Positions 8,341 to 16,020 of a DNA stretch of 41,966 bases are shown piece by piece. Position 1 is the first letter of the stretch. Every line of letters starts with the position of its first letter. The notes under the pieces were generated by a model. It saw nothing but the letters and a program-made list of their open reading frames with translations, had not been told where the DNA came from and did no database searches. The stretch is taken from the NCBI GenBank assembly GCA_937982115.1, contig CALJNE010000040.1:1-41966 (forward strand). Reading direction: 5' to 3'. Source of the stretch: an uncultured Bacteroidales bacterium. GTDB taxonomy: Bacteria; Bacteroidota; Bacteroidia; Bacteroidales; ML635J-15. A program made the position numbers and the translations under genes.

Positions 8341-8368
8341 CGGTGGTTTCGGCTACGCTCAACCACCG
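8341..8368. repeat. Perfect hairpin CGGTGGTT / AACCACCG
   Basis: 8-bp perfect arms (8341-8348, 8361-8368) with a 12-base loop, 30 bp beyond the 3' end of the TonB receptor gene on the minus strand. It could stop or stabilise that transcript; it has no clear T-tract, so a REP-type mRNA-stabilising hairpin is as likely as a terminator. Confidence 0.7.
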
Positions 8369-8397
8369 TATTTATAGTAATATGGCATTCTTAAAAA

Positions 8398-10806
8398 TTA
8401 GAAAACAGTCTTTATTCCGACAATAAAGTTTCTGCCGGGAGCAACAATACCCGAACTATAAGGACGATATCTTACATCCAGAATATTTTCCACACCTGCA
8501 GTAAGGATAAAATTATCTCCAAACTTAAACATAGCTTTCATGTTTAATGTGTACCATGCCGGAGAATATGGATTCCCGTTTTCGTCTTTTGCATACATAT
8601 AGTCTTTTGATATTTCTTCCTGAGGCATATTTTCATAACTTACCTCACCACTAAATCTCGAATAAAAATCCAATCTAAATTTTTCTCCGGAATAGAACAC
8701 AGCAGCAGTACCAAAATACGGAGCAGCATGACGTAAAGGACTTGTAGTGCCATCGTCAAGTTCTTCTTCTCCTTTTTGATAGTTAAACCTGCCGTGGAGT
8801 CCAATACCTGATGGATGTTTGATTTCAACACCGGTCTGTAAACCATAAACTGTAACAAAAGCAGCATTTTGAACAGCCTGAACCTTAGCCATTTCTCCCT
8901 GATACATTATACTATCCTGTCCATTAAAACTAAAATCTCTGCGAACAAGAGCATTGTCCAGAAATGTATAATAGCCTGTGAGTTGAATACGAGCAAATTC
9001 ACCAAGAATTTTTGTAATCGAAGCCTCTCCGTTATAAGCATATTCTGCTTTTAAATCAGGATTTGGAACCATAACATATCCGGGTTGGGAATCAAAAATT
9101 TTTCCCATATCATCAACATTCGGAGAACGAAAACCTGTTGAGACATTCGCTGCAAAAATCCAATTCCGTGTAGGAGAATAATTTAATCCCAGTGTTCCGG
9201 TTACAGCACCATCATTAAGTTTTGCATTAACAAACGGAAAACTGTAAAAACTCGTATCAAAATCAGCATTCAATAAATAATGATTATATCTAATCCCTGA
9301 CAAAAGATTCAATTTCTCGTTAAAGTTATGGCGATAAAGTCCGTAAACAGCTAAAGAAGTCCAATCTGATTGTGGATATCTTGATTGAGCAGGAATTTCG
9401 GCAAGAGTAATAATATTCTGGTCTATTCCGGTTGATTTTACGAAGTTATATACTGCATCAAATCCATAAAAGATTTCATTCTTTTCGGTGAAATTTTTAT
9501 TAAAATCAACAGAAACCGACGCCGCCTCAACTTCTTCGAAACGTTTTGACCTTATTGGTTTATTAAAGCTACGATCAATACGGCTTTCTTCGAAATGCTG
9601 ATATGCTAGGCGAATAATCATTGAGTTATAAATTGCAGTGCTTTGCTTTGTTTCGAGGCTAAAACTGTTAAACATCCACACCTGGGGTCCATAATACCAT
9701 TCAGCAGATCTTGGAAGATTATTTTTAACCCTAATTAAACGATCATAGCGAGGTATATCAGAGCTTTCGGTATAGATAAAATTATATTTCAATTCTAATT
9801 TATCATGTGGTTTATACGAAAACTTTTGCATTAAATTTTTCTGATTGTATCCTGTTGGTTTTTGAACAAGAGAATCAGAATTTCTTATCATAAAATCAGT
9901 ATTATTTACAGTTTGCACATAAAAAGTATCGAGATATTCAGAAGGACCTTTGGATCCCATACGCAAATCGCCGTAGTCATTATAGGATACGCTTGTAAGC
10001 ATGGCAAATTTTTCCCAGCCGAGATTTACATAAAAATGTCCGGTTTTTTCGTTATTTGCCGTAGAGGTTCTCAAGGACGAAGATCCTTTTACAAACAACT
10101 GCCCATTATCGGAATATTGTGTACTCAGAGTATTAAAATTCATTACTCCGCCAATTGCATCGCTACCATAAACTACTGAACCGGGACCGAAAATAATCTC
10201 GGTATTTTCAATAGAATAAGGATCTATTGAAATAACGTTATGAACATTTCCGCTACGAAAAATTGCAGTATTCATTTTTATTCCGTCAACGGATATAAGC
10301 ACTCTGTTAGTTGCAAAACCTCGTAACATTGGAGACCCCCCACCTTGCTGGCTTTTCTGGACAAACACCTCGCCACTTTCGGCAATAACATCTGCCGCTG
10401 TTTGAGGATTTTGAAAAGCTATTTCCGATGCCCGAATTGTCGAAACATGCATTGGTAGTCGGCGTTGAGGTTGTTGCCATTTTACTGCCGAAATCACAAC
10501 CTGATCAAGAGTTATAGGAGAAGTTCTTAAAAATATTTCGTTTTTTCCGGCATTAAGTTTTTCAACATCAATCGTTTTCTTTTCATATCCCAATAAACTA
10601 ATAACTAATTCTTTGCAAACGAATCCACCAAGATCAGCTTTTCCTTTTGTATCGGTTACAATTACTTTTTCTCCCGACACACAAGATATTGTTGCAAATT
10701 CAATAGGTTTTCCCGAATAATAATCTTTTACAATTATTTCCTGTGCATTCAAATTAAGCACAAAAAATACATTCAAAACCAAAATTGATAATATATACTT
10801 TTTCAT
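8398..10806 (-). CDS. TonB-dependent outer-membrane receptor with carboxypeptidase-regulatory N-terminal domain
   Basis: 802 residues from the ATG at 10806, which gives a clean signal peptide (MKKYILSILVLNVFFVLNLNAQ); the frame extends 8 codons to a TTG at 10830, which is not the likely start. Then come a carboxypeptidase D regulatory-like beta-sandwich (~20-105), a plug domain (VISAVKWQQP, SPMLRGFATNRVLISVDGIKMN, IEIIFGPGSVVYGSDAIGGVMNF-type motif) and a 22-strand barrel ending in aromatic Phe (GIKTVF). The plug motifs resemble heme/siderophore-type TonB receptors, so iron or heme uptake is possible, but the ligand cannot be told from sequence. No SusD partner is adjacent, which argues against a glycan-uptake system. 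It is separated by ~60 bp from the upstream small gene. Confidence 0.93.
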   Translation of the reverse strand: MKKYILSILVLNVFFVLNLNAQEIIVKDYYSGKPIEFATISCVSGEKVIVTDTKGKADLGGFVCKELVISLLGYEKKTIDVEKLNAGKNEIFLRTSPITLDQVVISAVKWQQPQRRLPMHVSTIRASEIAFQNPQTAADVIAESGEVFVQKSQQGGGSPMLRGFATNRVLISVDGIKMNTAIFRSGNVHNVISIDPYSIENTEIIFGPGSVVYGSDAIGGVMNFNTLSTQYSDNGQLFVKGSSSLRTSTANNEKTGHFYVNLGWEKFAMLTSVSYNDYGDLRMGSKGPSEYLDTFYVQTVNNTDFMIRNSDSLVQKPTGYNQKNLMQKFSYKPHDKLELKYNFIYTESSDIPRYDRLIRVKNNLPRSAEWYYGPQVWMFNSFSLETKQSTAIYNSMIIRLAYQHFEESRIDRSFNKPIRSKRFEEVEAASVSVDFNKNFTEKNEIFYGFDAVYNFVKSTGIDQNIITLAEIPAQSRYPQSDWTSLAVYGLYRHNFNEKLNLLSGIRYNHYLLNADFDTSFYSFPFVNAKLNDGAVTGTLGLNYSPTRNWIFAANVSTGFRSPNVDDMGKIFDSQPGYVMVPNPDLKAEYAYNGEASITKILGEFARIQLTGYYTFLDNALVRRDFSFNGQDSIMYQGEMAKVQAVQNAAFVTVYGLQTGVEIKHPSGIGLHGRFNYQKGEEELDDGTTSPLRHAAPYFGTAAVFYSGEKFRLDFYSRFSGEVSYENMPQEEISKDYMYAKDENGNPYSPAWYTLNMKAMFKFGDNFILTAGVENILDVRYRPYSSGIVAPGRNFIVGIKTVF

Positions 10807-10867
10807 AATGATTTTCTTTTTATTAAACAATTTGATTTAACTAAAACACTAAAAGTTAACAGTCAAA

Positions 10868-11392
10868 TCAATGTTTAGGAGGATTTATAATGTCTTTATG
10901 AAACAAAAATTTGTATCCGGAATCAGGATAAATAAATTTACTTAATCCGGTCTCAAAAACACTAAATTCACTATATAAGCTTATCGGAAAGTAAAATGAA
11001 TTCAAGAAATTTGTAAAAAACTTAATAACACCCTGAAAATGCTTACTTATGGAATTGTTTTCATTGAATAAATTGTTAATCAAGCGGAAAATACTTGTAT
11101 TTGAATTATTTATACAGAAGTAATAAATTATTGTTTGTCCGGAATATTTTAATCCGTTCAGGACGTAAATTTTATTGTTATATTTTATTTCCCTATCCGA
11201 AATCCAATAATTAAACAATTTCAATTCGTCTGGATTTACAGCTAAAATGAGGTCTGCATTTTTATTCTTTCCCTCGTATAGGTTTACCGAAGATTTGATT
11301 TTAGCAGAAAAAGAAAATATTCCAACCCAAAAAACAAGGTAAGGAACGAATATCACAAACAAAAGAAATACTATGGCAAAATTCTTTTTCAA
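10868..11392 (-). CDS. Hypothetical protein with one N-terminal membrane segment
   Basis: 174 residues with a strongly hydrophobic N-terminus (MKKNFAIVFLLFVIFVPYLVFWVGIFSF), either a signal anchor or a signal peptide, then a Lys/Asn-rich domain with many aromatic residues. Not recognised. The start must be TTG at 11392: the protein has no internal Met and a TAA immediately precedes the TTG in frame. A TATATTTG box at 11408-11415, 15 nt upstream, supports a real transcription start. The TonB receptor lies downstream on the same strand (gap ~61 bp), so the two may be cotranscribed. Confidence 0.6.
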   Translation of the reverse strand: MKKNFAIVFLLFVIFVPYLVFWVGIFSFSAKIKSSVNLYEGKNKNADLILAVNPDELKLFNYWISDREIKYNNKIYVLNGLKYSGQTIIYYFCINNSNTSIFRLINNLFNENNSISKHFQGVIKFFTNFLNSFYFPISLYSEFSVFETGLSKFIYPDSGYKFLFHKDIINPPKH

Positions 11393-11407
11393 TTAAAAAA
11401 TTTTGTG

Positions 11408-11415
11408 CAAATATA
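11408..11415 (-). promoter_or_regulatory. Bacteroidota -7 box TATATTTG
   Basis: Exact match to the TAnnTTTG element bound by the Bacteroidota primary sigma factor, read on the minus strand, 15 nt before the TTG start of the small membrane-anchored protein. No convincing -33 TTTG at the usual spacing. Confidence 0.55.
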
Positions 11416-11561
11416 ACATAAATGTTTTTTGTTAATGACTTTAATTTAAAAAGATTTATATCAAAACAGATCGGTCTTTTATAAAATCTATAATCGAATT
11501 CTCATTTACGAATTTGTTGAAAAACTTTAATAAAAAAATTTAAGAATTGAGAACTATTGAA

Positions 11562-11569
11562 TACTTTTG
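11562..11569 (+). promoter_or_regulatory. Bacteroidota -7 box TACTTTTG
   Basis: TAnnTTTG match 17 nt before the ATG of the 95-residue protein gene. It lies inside the TTG-extended frame, which argues that the ATG at 11587 is the true start. Confidence 0.5.
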
Positions 11570-11586
11570 TAAAAAATATTTTAATT

Positions 11587-11874
11587 ATGGCAAAAAGAAG
11601 AGAATTAAAAAAAGACATTAGCTATTTAACATCCCAAGTTGTTGAAGATTGTTTATTGTATATTGAGTTCAATACCAAAGCTAACCAAAAAGTTGTTGCA
11701 GAAATAATCAACAAAATTATTCTGAAACAAAATGAGGTTTTGGCTGAAATCAATAAACCTACAAGCAAAATCAACGCAAAAGAAGTAAAAGCAAATTACA
11801 AAAAAATTATATTTACATTTCTTGATACCGTTAATTCATGCTACGAAGAATTGAGTAAATTACCAAGGGATTAA
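11587..11874 (+). CDS. Conserved short helical protein (Bacteroidota type), unknown function
   Basis: 95 residues from the ATG at 11587 (MAKRRELKKDISYLTSQVVEDC); an in-frame TTG at 11557 would add 10 residues but lies upstream of the -7 box. Highly charged and helical, without signal peptide. The opening MAKxRELKKDIxYLT is a pattern I recall from conserved hypothetical proteins of Bacteroidales; their function is not known to me. Its stop overlaps the start of the metallopeptidase gene (TAATG, 11872-11876), so the two are translationally coupled. Confidence 0.82.
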   Translation: MAKRRELKKDISYLTSQVVEDCLLYIEFNTKANQKVVAEIINKIILKQNEVLAEINKPTSKINAKEVKANYKKIIFTFLDTVNSCYEELSKLPRD

Positions 11875-12611
11875 TGCAAAAAACATTTTCTTTTCCTGAT
11901 ATTGGAATAGTAAAAGTAACTAAAAAACGACAGGTCCGAAATTTAACAGTTCGGGTAAAGTCCGCTGATGAAGTTGCAGTTACTATTCCTTTTTTAGTTT
12001 CTTACGATTCTGCTATAAGTTTTGTAAGAAAAAATCTTACATGGATAAAAGAAAAACAAGCCTCGTACAAAAATGCTCCAAATCAATCATTTAATCCGAA
12101 TACAATATTCAGGACAAGAAAATATCAACTGAAATTTATTTCAGGAAATTACATAAACATACATTCCCGAATTAATGATTCAGAAATAAAAATTTTCTAT
12201 CCTGTTGATTTTAAAGATTTTGAAAGAAAAGATTTACAGGAATATATTAAGAAAGTAATATTAAAAGCCTTAAAAATCGAAGCCGAAGAATTTTTGTTGC
12301 CAAAGATTGAAAGTTTATCAAAAAAACACAATTTGCCATATTACACTGTAAAAATCGGTTACGGAAAACAAAGATTGGGATGGTGTAATGCACATAATGA
12401 AATTTCGTTGTCGGCAATTTTAGTTTTACTTCCGGAACACTTAATAGATTACATAATCCTGCATGAATTAAGTCATACAAAACAAAAAAATCATTCAAAA
12501 GAATTTTACAAACTTCTGAATGATTTAACCGATAATAAAGTTGCAATTTATAAAAGGGAAATCCGCAATTTTAAATTTGCGATTATTCCCGGAGATTACA
12601 GTTATAATTAG
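11874..12611 (+). CDS. YgjP-like zinc metallopeptidase (M48/DUF45 family)
   Basis: 245-residue cytoplasmic protein of the YgjP/DUF45 group. The zinc site HELSH, with the third ligand in the following KNHSKEFY, is complete. The N-terminal domain contains [21 protein letters not shown], typical of this family (the 'RxxxLxxRV' strand). The central [13 protein letters not shown] segment corresponds to the family's conserved SRWGSC-like motif. Physiological substrate unknown. It is coupled to the preceding gene by TAATG, and its TAG overlaps the stop codon of convergent efp by four bases. Confidence 0.9.
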   Translation: MQKTFSFPDIGIVKVTKKRQVRNLTVRVKSADEVAVTIPFLVSYDSAISFVRKNLTWIKEKQASYKNAPNQSFNPNTIFRTRKYQLKFISGNYINIHSRINDSEIKIFYPVDFKDFERKDLQEYIKKVILKALKIEAEEFLLPKIESLSKKHNLPYYTVKIGYGKQRLGWCNAHNEISLSAILVLLPEHLIDYIILHELSHTKQKNHSKEFYKLLNDLTDNKVAIYKREIRNFKFAIIPGDYSYN

Positions 12612-13174
12612 TCTTTTACTCTTTCAACGTATTCTCCTGTTCTGGTGTCAACCTTAATTTTATCGCCAATTCCCACAAAAATGGGAACCATAACTTTAGC
12701 TCCCGTGTCAATGGTAGCCGGTTTCAAGGTATTAGTAGCAGTATCGCCTTTTAATCCCGGTTCGGTATAAGTTACTTCAGCTGTGATGAAATCAGGCAAT
12801 TCGCAGTTTAGAGGAGTTTCGTTTTCGGCATGGAAAACAATTTCCACAGGTTGCCCTTCTTTTAAATATTCCACACCATCAATAAGTGCTTCTTCGAGAG
12901 TTACCTGTTCGTAAGTTTCCATATGCATAAAATGATATCCGAGTTCGTCGTTATATAAAAACTGATAAGGACGTCTTTCAACTCTGATAATATCAATTTT
13001 AACTCCCGCATTAAAAGTGTTTTCAATTACTCTTCCATTTTCGAGGCTTTTAAGTTTTGTACGAACAAAAGCTCCTCCTTTGCCAGGCTTTACATGTTGA
13101 AAATAAACAATTTTGTATGGTTTCCCGTTAAATTCGATCGTTAATCCGTTTCTTATATCTGCAGTTGTTGCCAT
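12608..13174 (-). CDS. efp: Translation elongation factor P
   Basis: 188 residues from the ATG at 13174 ([15 protein letters not shown]); the frame extends 12 codons further to an unlikely start. EF-P binds stalled ribosomes between the P and E sites to help polyproline synthesis. KOW-like domain I has the tip loop [14 protein letters not shown] with the modifiable lysine (KPGKGG); domains II/III follow ([42 protein letters not shown]). The Lys tip suggests lysine-type rather than Arg-rhamnose EF-P; no modification gene (epmA/earP) is nearby. It has its own upstream -7 box. Confidence 0.97.
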   Translation of the reverse strand: MATTADIRNGLTIEFNGKPYKIVYFQHVKPGKGGAFVRTKLKSLENGRVIENTFNAGVKIDIIRVERRPYQFLYNDELGYHFMHMETYEQVTLEEALIDGVEYLKEGQPVEIVFHAENETPLNCELPDFITAEVTYTEPGLKGDTATNTLKPATIDTGAKVMVPIFVGIGDKIKVDTRTGEYVERVKD

Positions 13175-13199
13175 AAAAATATTATTTTTAAAATTTTTG

Positions 13200-13207
13200 C
13201 AAATATA
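13200..13207 (-). promoter_or_regulatory. Bacteroidota -7 box TATATTTG for efp
   Basis: Exact TAnnTTTG on the minus strand, 25 nt upstream of the efp ATG. A TTTTTG lies at 13218-13223, but that is closer than the usual -33 spacing. Confidence 0.55.
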
Positions 13208-13330
13208 CATTAAATTTCAAAAACTGCATAAACTGTCACTAAAAATACTCAAATTGCCTATTATCCTCATCAGGTCATTGTGAGTAATAGTTAAGCAAAA
13301 TAGTGTAAATCAAGTGTAATACTTTTCAAG

Positions 13331-13358
13331 ATTTTCAATCTCCATGAAAATTGAAAAT
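13331..13358. repeat. Inverted repeat ATTTTCAAT / ATTGAAAAT
   Basis: Perfect 9-bp arms (13331-13339, 13350-13358) with a 10-base spacer, ~90 bp upstream of the PKD-protein start and next to its -7 boxes. It could be an operator or an AT-rich hairpin; no regulator is known. Confidence 0.5.
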
Positions 13359-13391
13359 TAAATTTTTAGAAAATAATTGACAGTTTTTATT

Positions 13392-13418
13392 TAAATTTGT
13401 CAATAAGTTTTATTTTTG
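13392..13418 (+). promoter_or_regulatory. Two candidate -7 boxes upstream of the PKD protein
   Basis: TAAATTTG (13392-13399) and TATTTTTG (13411-13418) both match TAnnTTTG, 29-56 nt before the ATG at 13448. A TTGACA-like sequence lies at 13377-13382. I cannot tell which box is used. Confidence 0.45.
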
Positions 13419-13447
13419 TATCATACAATTTAAGAAGTTATTTTAAT

Positions 13448-15433
13448 ATGAAAGATAATTTGAAATTAGTCGGTATAGCATTTTTAATAATTTTGTCGTT
13501 TTCCTTTAAAGTAAATTCACAACAATTAACAGCATCATTTCTGGCTTCGGCTTATGAAATATCAGCAGGAGAATGTGTGAATTTCACAGATATGAGTACA
13601 GGAAACCCAACAGGATGGTTATGGAGTTTTCCGGGCTCTGAAACTCCCACATCAACTGTTAAGAATCCACAGAATATATGTTATTATACTCCGGGTACTT
13701 ATGATGTAATTCTTGAGGTTCAGAATTCCACCAATGTAGCAAGCACCTCCATAACCGGATGTATTACAGTTCTTCCCAACACCAGCACACCAATAGCAAA
13801 TTTTGTTGCGGATTACACTACCGTTCCCGTAGGAATTGGAGTTAACTTTACCAACCTTTCTCAGAATGGACCTTTTGTATCTTATGCATGGTCGTTTCCG
13901 GGAGGAATTCCAAATCAGTCAAATGCAGAAACTCCTGTTCCTGTGGTATATACTCAAACAGGAACATACAATGTTGAACTTCGCGTTGAAGACGAAAACG
14001 GACAACAAAGTGTTAAGTTACGTCAGAATTACATCAAAGTTGTTCCTCAGGCTACAGTTCCACCTGTTGCAAATTTTGTTGCAGACCGCACTATAATACA
14101 ACCGGGAGACTACATAAATTTCAGAGATTTAAGCACGGGAACTCCCTATATCTGGAAATGGCACTTCGAAGGTGGTTCTCCATCAACATCAAAATTGCAA
14201 AATCCAACCGGAATTTTATATGCAATGCCCGGAACTTACGATGTAATGCTGATTGTTGAAAGCAATAAAGGCATTGACACTATAGTAAAAAACGATTATA
14301 TTCTTGTAACGGCAACCGACCCTTGTGTTACAATGCCTAAAGCCAATTTTGTGGCAAGTCAGAGATTAATCAGAATAGGAACAAGAGTTTTCTTTGAAAA
14401 CAAATCAACTAACCTGCCAACCACGTCAAACTGGTATTTCCAGGGAGGATATCCAACATATTCAGCAACAACCAACCCATTGAACGGAGTTGAATATAAT
14501 GTGGCAGGATTTTTTGATGTTTCTCTTTCTGTCAATAATGCTTGCGGTTCGGATTATCTATACAAGGACGATTATATTCTGGTATTTTCGGGGCCGGTTG
14601 AAAAATATTGCGACACTATCAGCAATGTAGGACCAAACGAATCCATCGTGAGTCCAACTATTGCCGGCAGCTGGGGAAGAATTGGAGGACACAACGGTCA
14701 AAGAATCAGAATTTATGCCGACAAATTCGAGCAACATTCATTCACTCAAATTGATGCCCTATTTGTTCCGATTGTAAAAGCAAAAGGAGCAACTTACAAC
14801 AGCAAGGTGAAATTTATCATCTGGCTTGGAAATACTACTTATCCTGATTCAATAATCTGGCAAAAAGATGTTTTTATTAGAAACCTTTCCGAAAATTTCT
14901 TTAACACAATAGAAATAAATCCTCCACTACAAATCGAAGGACCTTTCTTCGCTGGATATCAACTTACTTACTACGACACAAACAACGACGGAATTCAGGA
15001 TGATGAAGAAGTTGCCGTTAGCATAGTTCAAGACAGAAGTTATCCAACCGGATATAATACCTTATTTGTATATTCAAACAATCAATGGTCAACTGCTACA
15101 GCAAAATTCGGAATCAAGACTTCGAGTGCAATGCGTATTGCAACTTGCATTGTTGATGTTGAAGAAATCAAACTCAGAGAAAATTTAACAGTATATCCAA
15201 ATCCGGCATCAGATTTTATTAAAATTAATCTCGGTGAAAACTTATACGCCAAAGAATTTTCAGTTAAGATTTTTGACTTAACCGGACGTGTAATCAATTA
15301 CTCGCACCATTACAACGTTCTCGAAGAAATTGAAATCAATACTTCGGATTTGAACTCCGGGTTATATCTTGTTCAAATGGACATTGACGGAAAAAGAATT
15401 TCACAAAGGATAATGATTTCAAAATCTTACTAA
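13448..15433 (+). CDS. Secreted PKD-repeat protein with T9SS type A sorting domain
   Basis: 661 residues from the ATG at 13448; the open frame begins at a TTG (13397) upstream of the promoter boxes. Signal peptide MKDNLKLVGIAFLIILSFSFKVNSQ, then four PKD-like domains of ~85 residues, each with a WxF/P-G-G core and a closing GTYDVxLxVxN motif (e.g. GTYDVILEV, GTYNVELRV, GTYDVMLIV). A ~150-residue module without recognised fold follows. It ends with a T9SS C-terminal signal: VYPNPASDFIKINL...KIFDLTGRVI...SGLYLVQM...RIMISKSY. This predicts export through the Por/Gld type IX system and retention at the cell surface. PKD domains mediate binding or adhesion; no catalytic domain was seen. The stop overlaps rnhA (TAATG). 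Confidence 0.92.
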   Translation: MKDNLKLVGIAFLIILSFSFKVNSQQLTASFLASAYEISAGECVNFTDMSTGNPTGWLWSFPGSETPTSTVKNPQNICYYTPGTYDVILEVQNSTNVASTSITGCITVLPNTSTPIANFVADYTTVPVGIGVNFTNLSQNGPFVSYAWSFPGGIPNQSNAETPVPVVYTQTGTYNVELRVEDENGQQSVKLRQNYIKVVPQATVPPVANFVADRTIIQPGDYINFRDLSTGTPYIWKWHFEGGSPSTSKLQNPTGILYAMPGTYDVMLIVESNKGIDTIVKNDYILVTATDPCVTMPKANFVASQRLIRIGTRVFFENKSTNLPTTSNWYFQGGYPTYSATTNPLNGVEYNVAGFFDVSLSVNNACGSDYLYKDDYILVFSGPVEKYCDTISNVGPNESIVSPTIAGSWGRIGGHNGQRIRIYADKFEQHSFTQIDALFVPIVKAKGATYNSKVKFIIWLGNTTYPDSIIWQKDVFIRNLSENFFNTIEINPPLQIEGPFFAGYQLTYYDTNNDGIQDDEEVAVSIVQDRSYPTGYNTLFVYSNNQWSTATAKFGIKTSSAMRIATCIVDVEEIKLRENLTVYPNPASDFIKINLGENLYAKEFSVKIFDLTGRVINYSHHYNVLEEIEINTSDLNSGLYLVQMDIDGKRISQRIMISKSY

Positions 15434-15927
15434 TGACGGATTCACCGGTTGTTGAAATATATACGGACGGAGCAGCCTCGGAAAATCCAGGTCCCGGAGG
15501 TTATGGTATTGTTTTGAAATCGGGTAAACACAGAAAAGAACTCTCAGGCGGTTTTCGTAAAACTACAAACAACAGAATGGAATTGCTCGCTGTAATAATT
15601 GCTCTCGAAGCACTCAAAAAAACCAATTGTAATGTTACTGTCTATACAGATTCAAAATATGTTTCCGATGCTTTTAATGCCGGCTGGATTGAAAGATGGA
15701 AAAGAAAAAAATTCGCAAAAGTTAAAAATCCGGATTTGTGGCATCGCTTACTGAAAGTTATTAACAATCATAATGTTAAATTTATTTGGGTAAAAGGACA
15801 TGCCGATAATCCCGAAAATAACTTATGCGACAAACTTGCAGTGAAAGCATCTAAACAGGCAAATCTCCCAGCTGACGAATATTATGAATGCTTAATTGAA
15901 AACAATCAAAACACCCTTGATTTTTAA
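15433..15927 (+). CDS. rnhA: Ribonuclease HI
   Basis: 164 residues. Degrades RNA in RNA:DNA hybrids (R-loops, primers) in the cytoplasm. All catalytic residues are visible: Asp12 (IYTDGAASENPG), Glu50 (NNRMELLAV), Asp73 (VYTDSKYV), His123 (VKGHADNPENN) and Asp133 (LCDKLA). The basic handle region WIERWKRKKFAKVKNPDLW is present, as in E. coli RNase HI. The ATG overlaps the stop of the PKD surface-protein gene, so it is likely translated by re-initiation. Unrelated in function to its neighbours. Confidence 0.97.
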   Translation: MTDSPVVEIYTDGAASENPGPGGYGIVLKSGKHRKELSGGFRKTTNNRMELLAVIIALEALKKTNCNVTVYTDSKYVSDAFNAGWIERWKRKKFAKVKNPDLWHRLLKVINNHNVKFIWVKGHADNPENNLCDKLAVKASKQANLPADEYYECLIENNQNTLDF

Positions 15928-16020
15928 ATTCATTTTGTTTATAAAATATTACTTTCCATTATGAAATTAACTAAAAAAATTTTTTATTTTGCTTGCCGAC
16001 AGAAACTTAAAAGATTTATT

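Larger units (their letters stand above)
8187..8368. repeat. Cluster of degenerate GC-rich REP-like repeats
   Basis: At least five degenerate copies of a GGTGGGTTCGGCTTC-like core occur in one 180-bp stretch: near 8190 (GGTTTGGCTTC), 8212 (GTGGGTTCGACTT), 8236 (GGTGGTGTTCAGCTTC), 8260 (CGGTGAGTTCGGCTTCGCT) and 8341 (CGGTGGTTTCGGCTACGCT). The later copies close into hairpins with ACCACCG. The TTCGRCTNCGCT core resembles dispersed intergenic palindromes common in bacterial genomes (established in general terms; I cannot name the family). Such units are mobilised in trans by RAYT transposases in other genomes; none is present here. Confidence 0.65.
7946..8397. other. Gene-poor interval between the lipase-like gene and the TonB receptor
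   Basis: 452 bp between converging genes. The first half holds only the doubtful 61-codon ORF. The second half, from about 8187, is much richer in GC than the surroundings and is made of REP-like repeats and hairpins, listed separately. No convincing promoter or RNA gene was seen. Confidence 0.7.

Noticed and set aside
8174-8362. 62-codon minus-strand ORF across the repeat cluster
   Set aside because: It consists entirely of the REP-like repeats read in one frame; composition and context indicate non-coding DNA.
13377-13418. TTGACA plus TATTTTTG as a sigma70-type promoter
   Set aside because: Spacing of 28 bp is too long for -35/-10 use, and this phylum uses the TAnnTTTG type; only the -7 boxes were kept.
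13397-13447. N-terminal extension MSISFIFVSYNLRSYFN of the PKD protein
   Set aside because: It starts at TTG, overlaps the candidate -7 boxes and would bury the signal peptide that begins at 13448.
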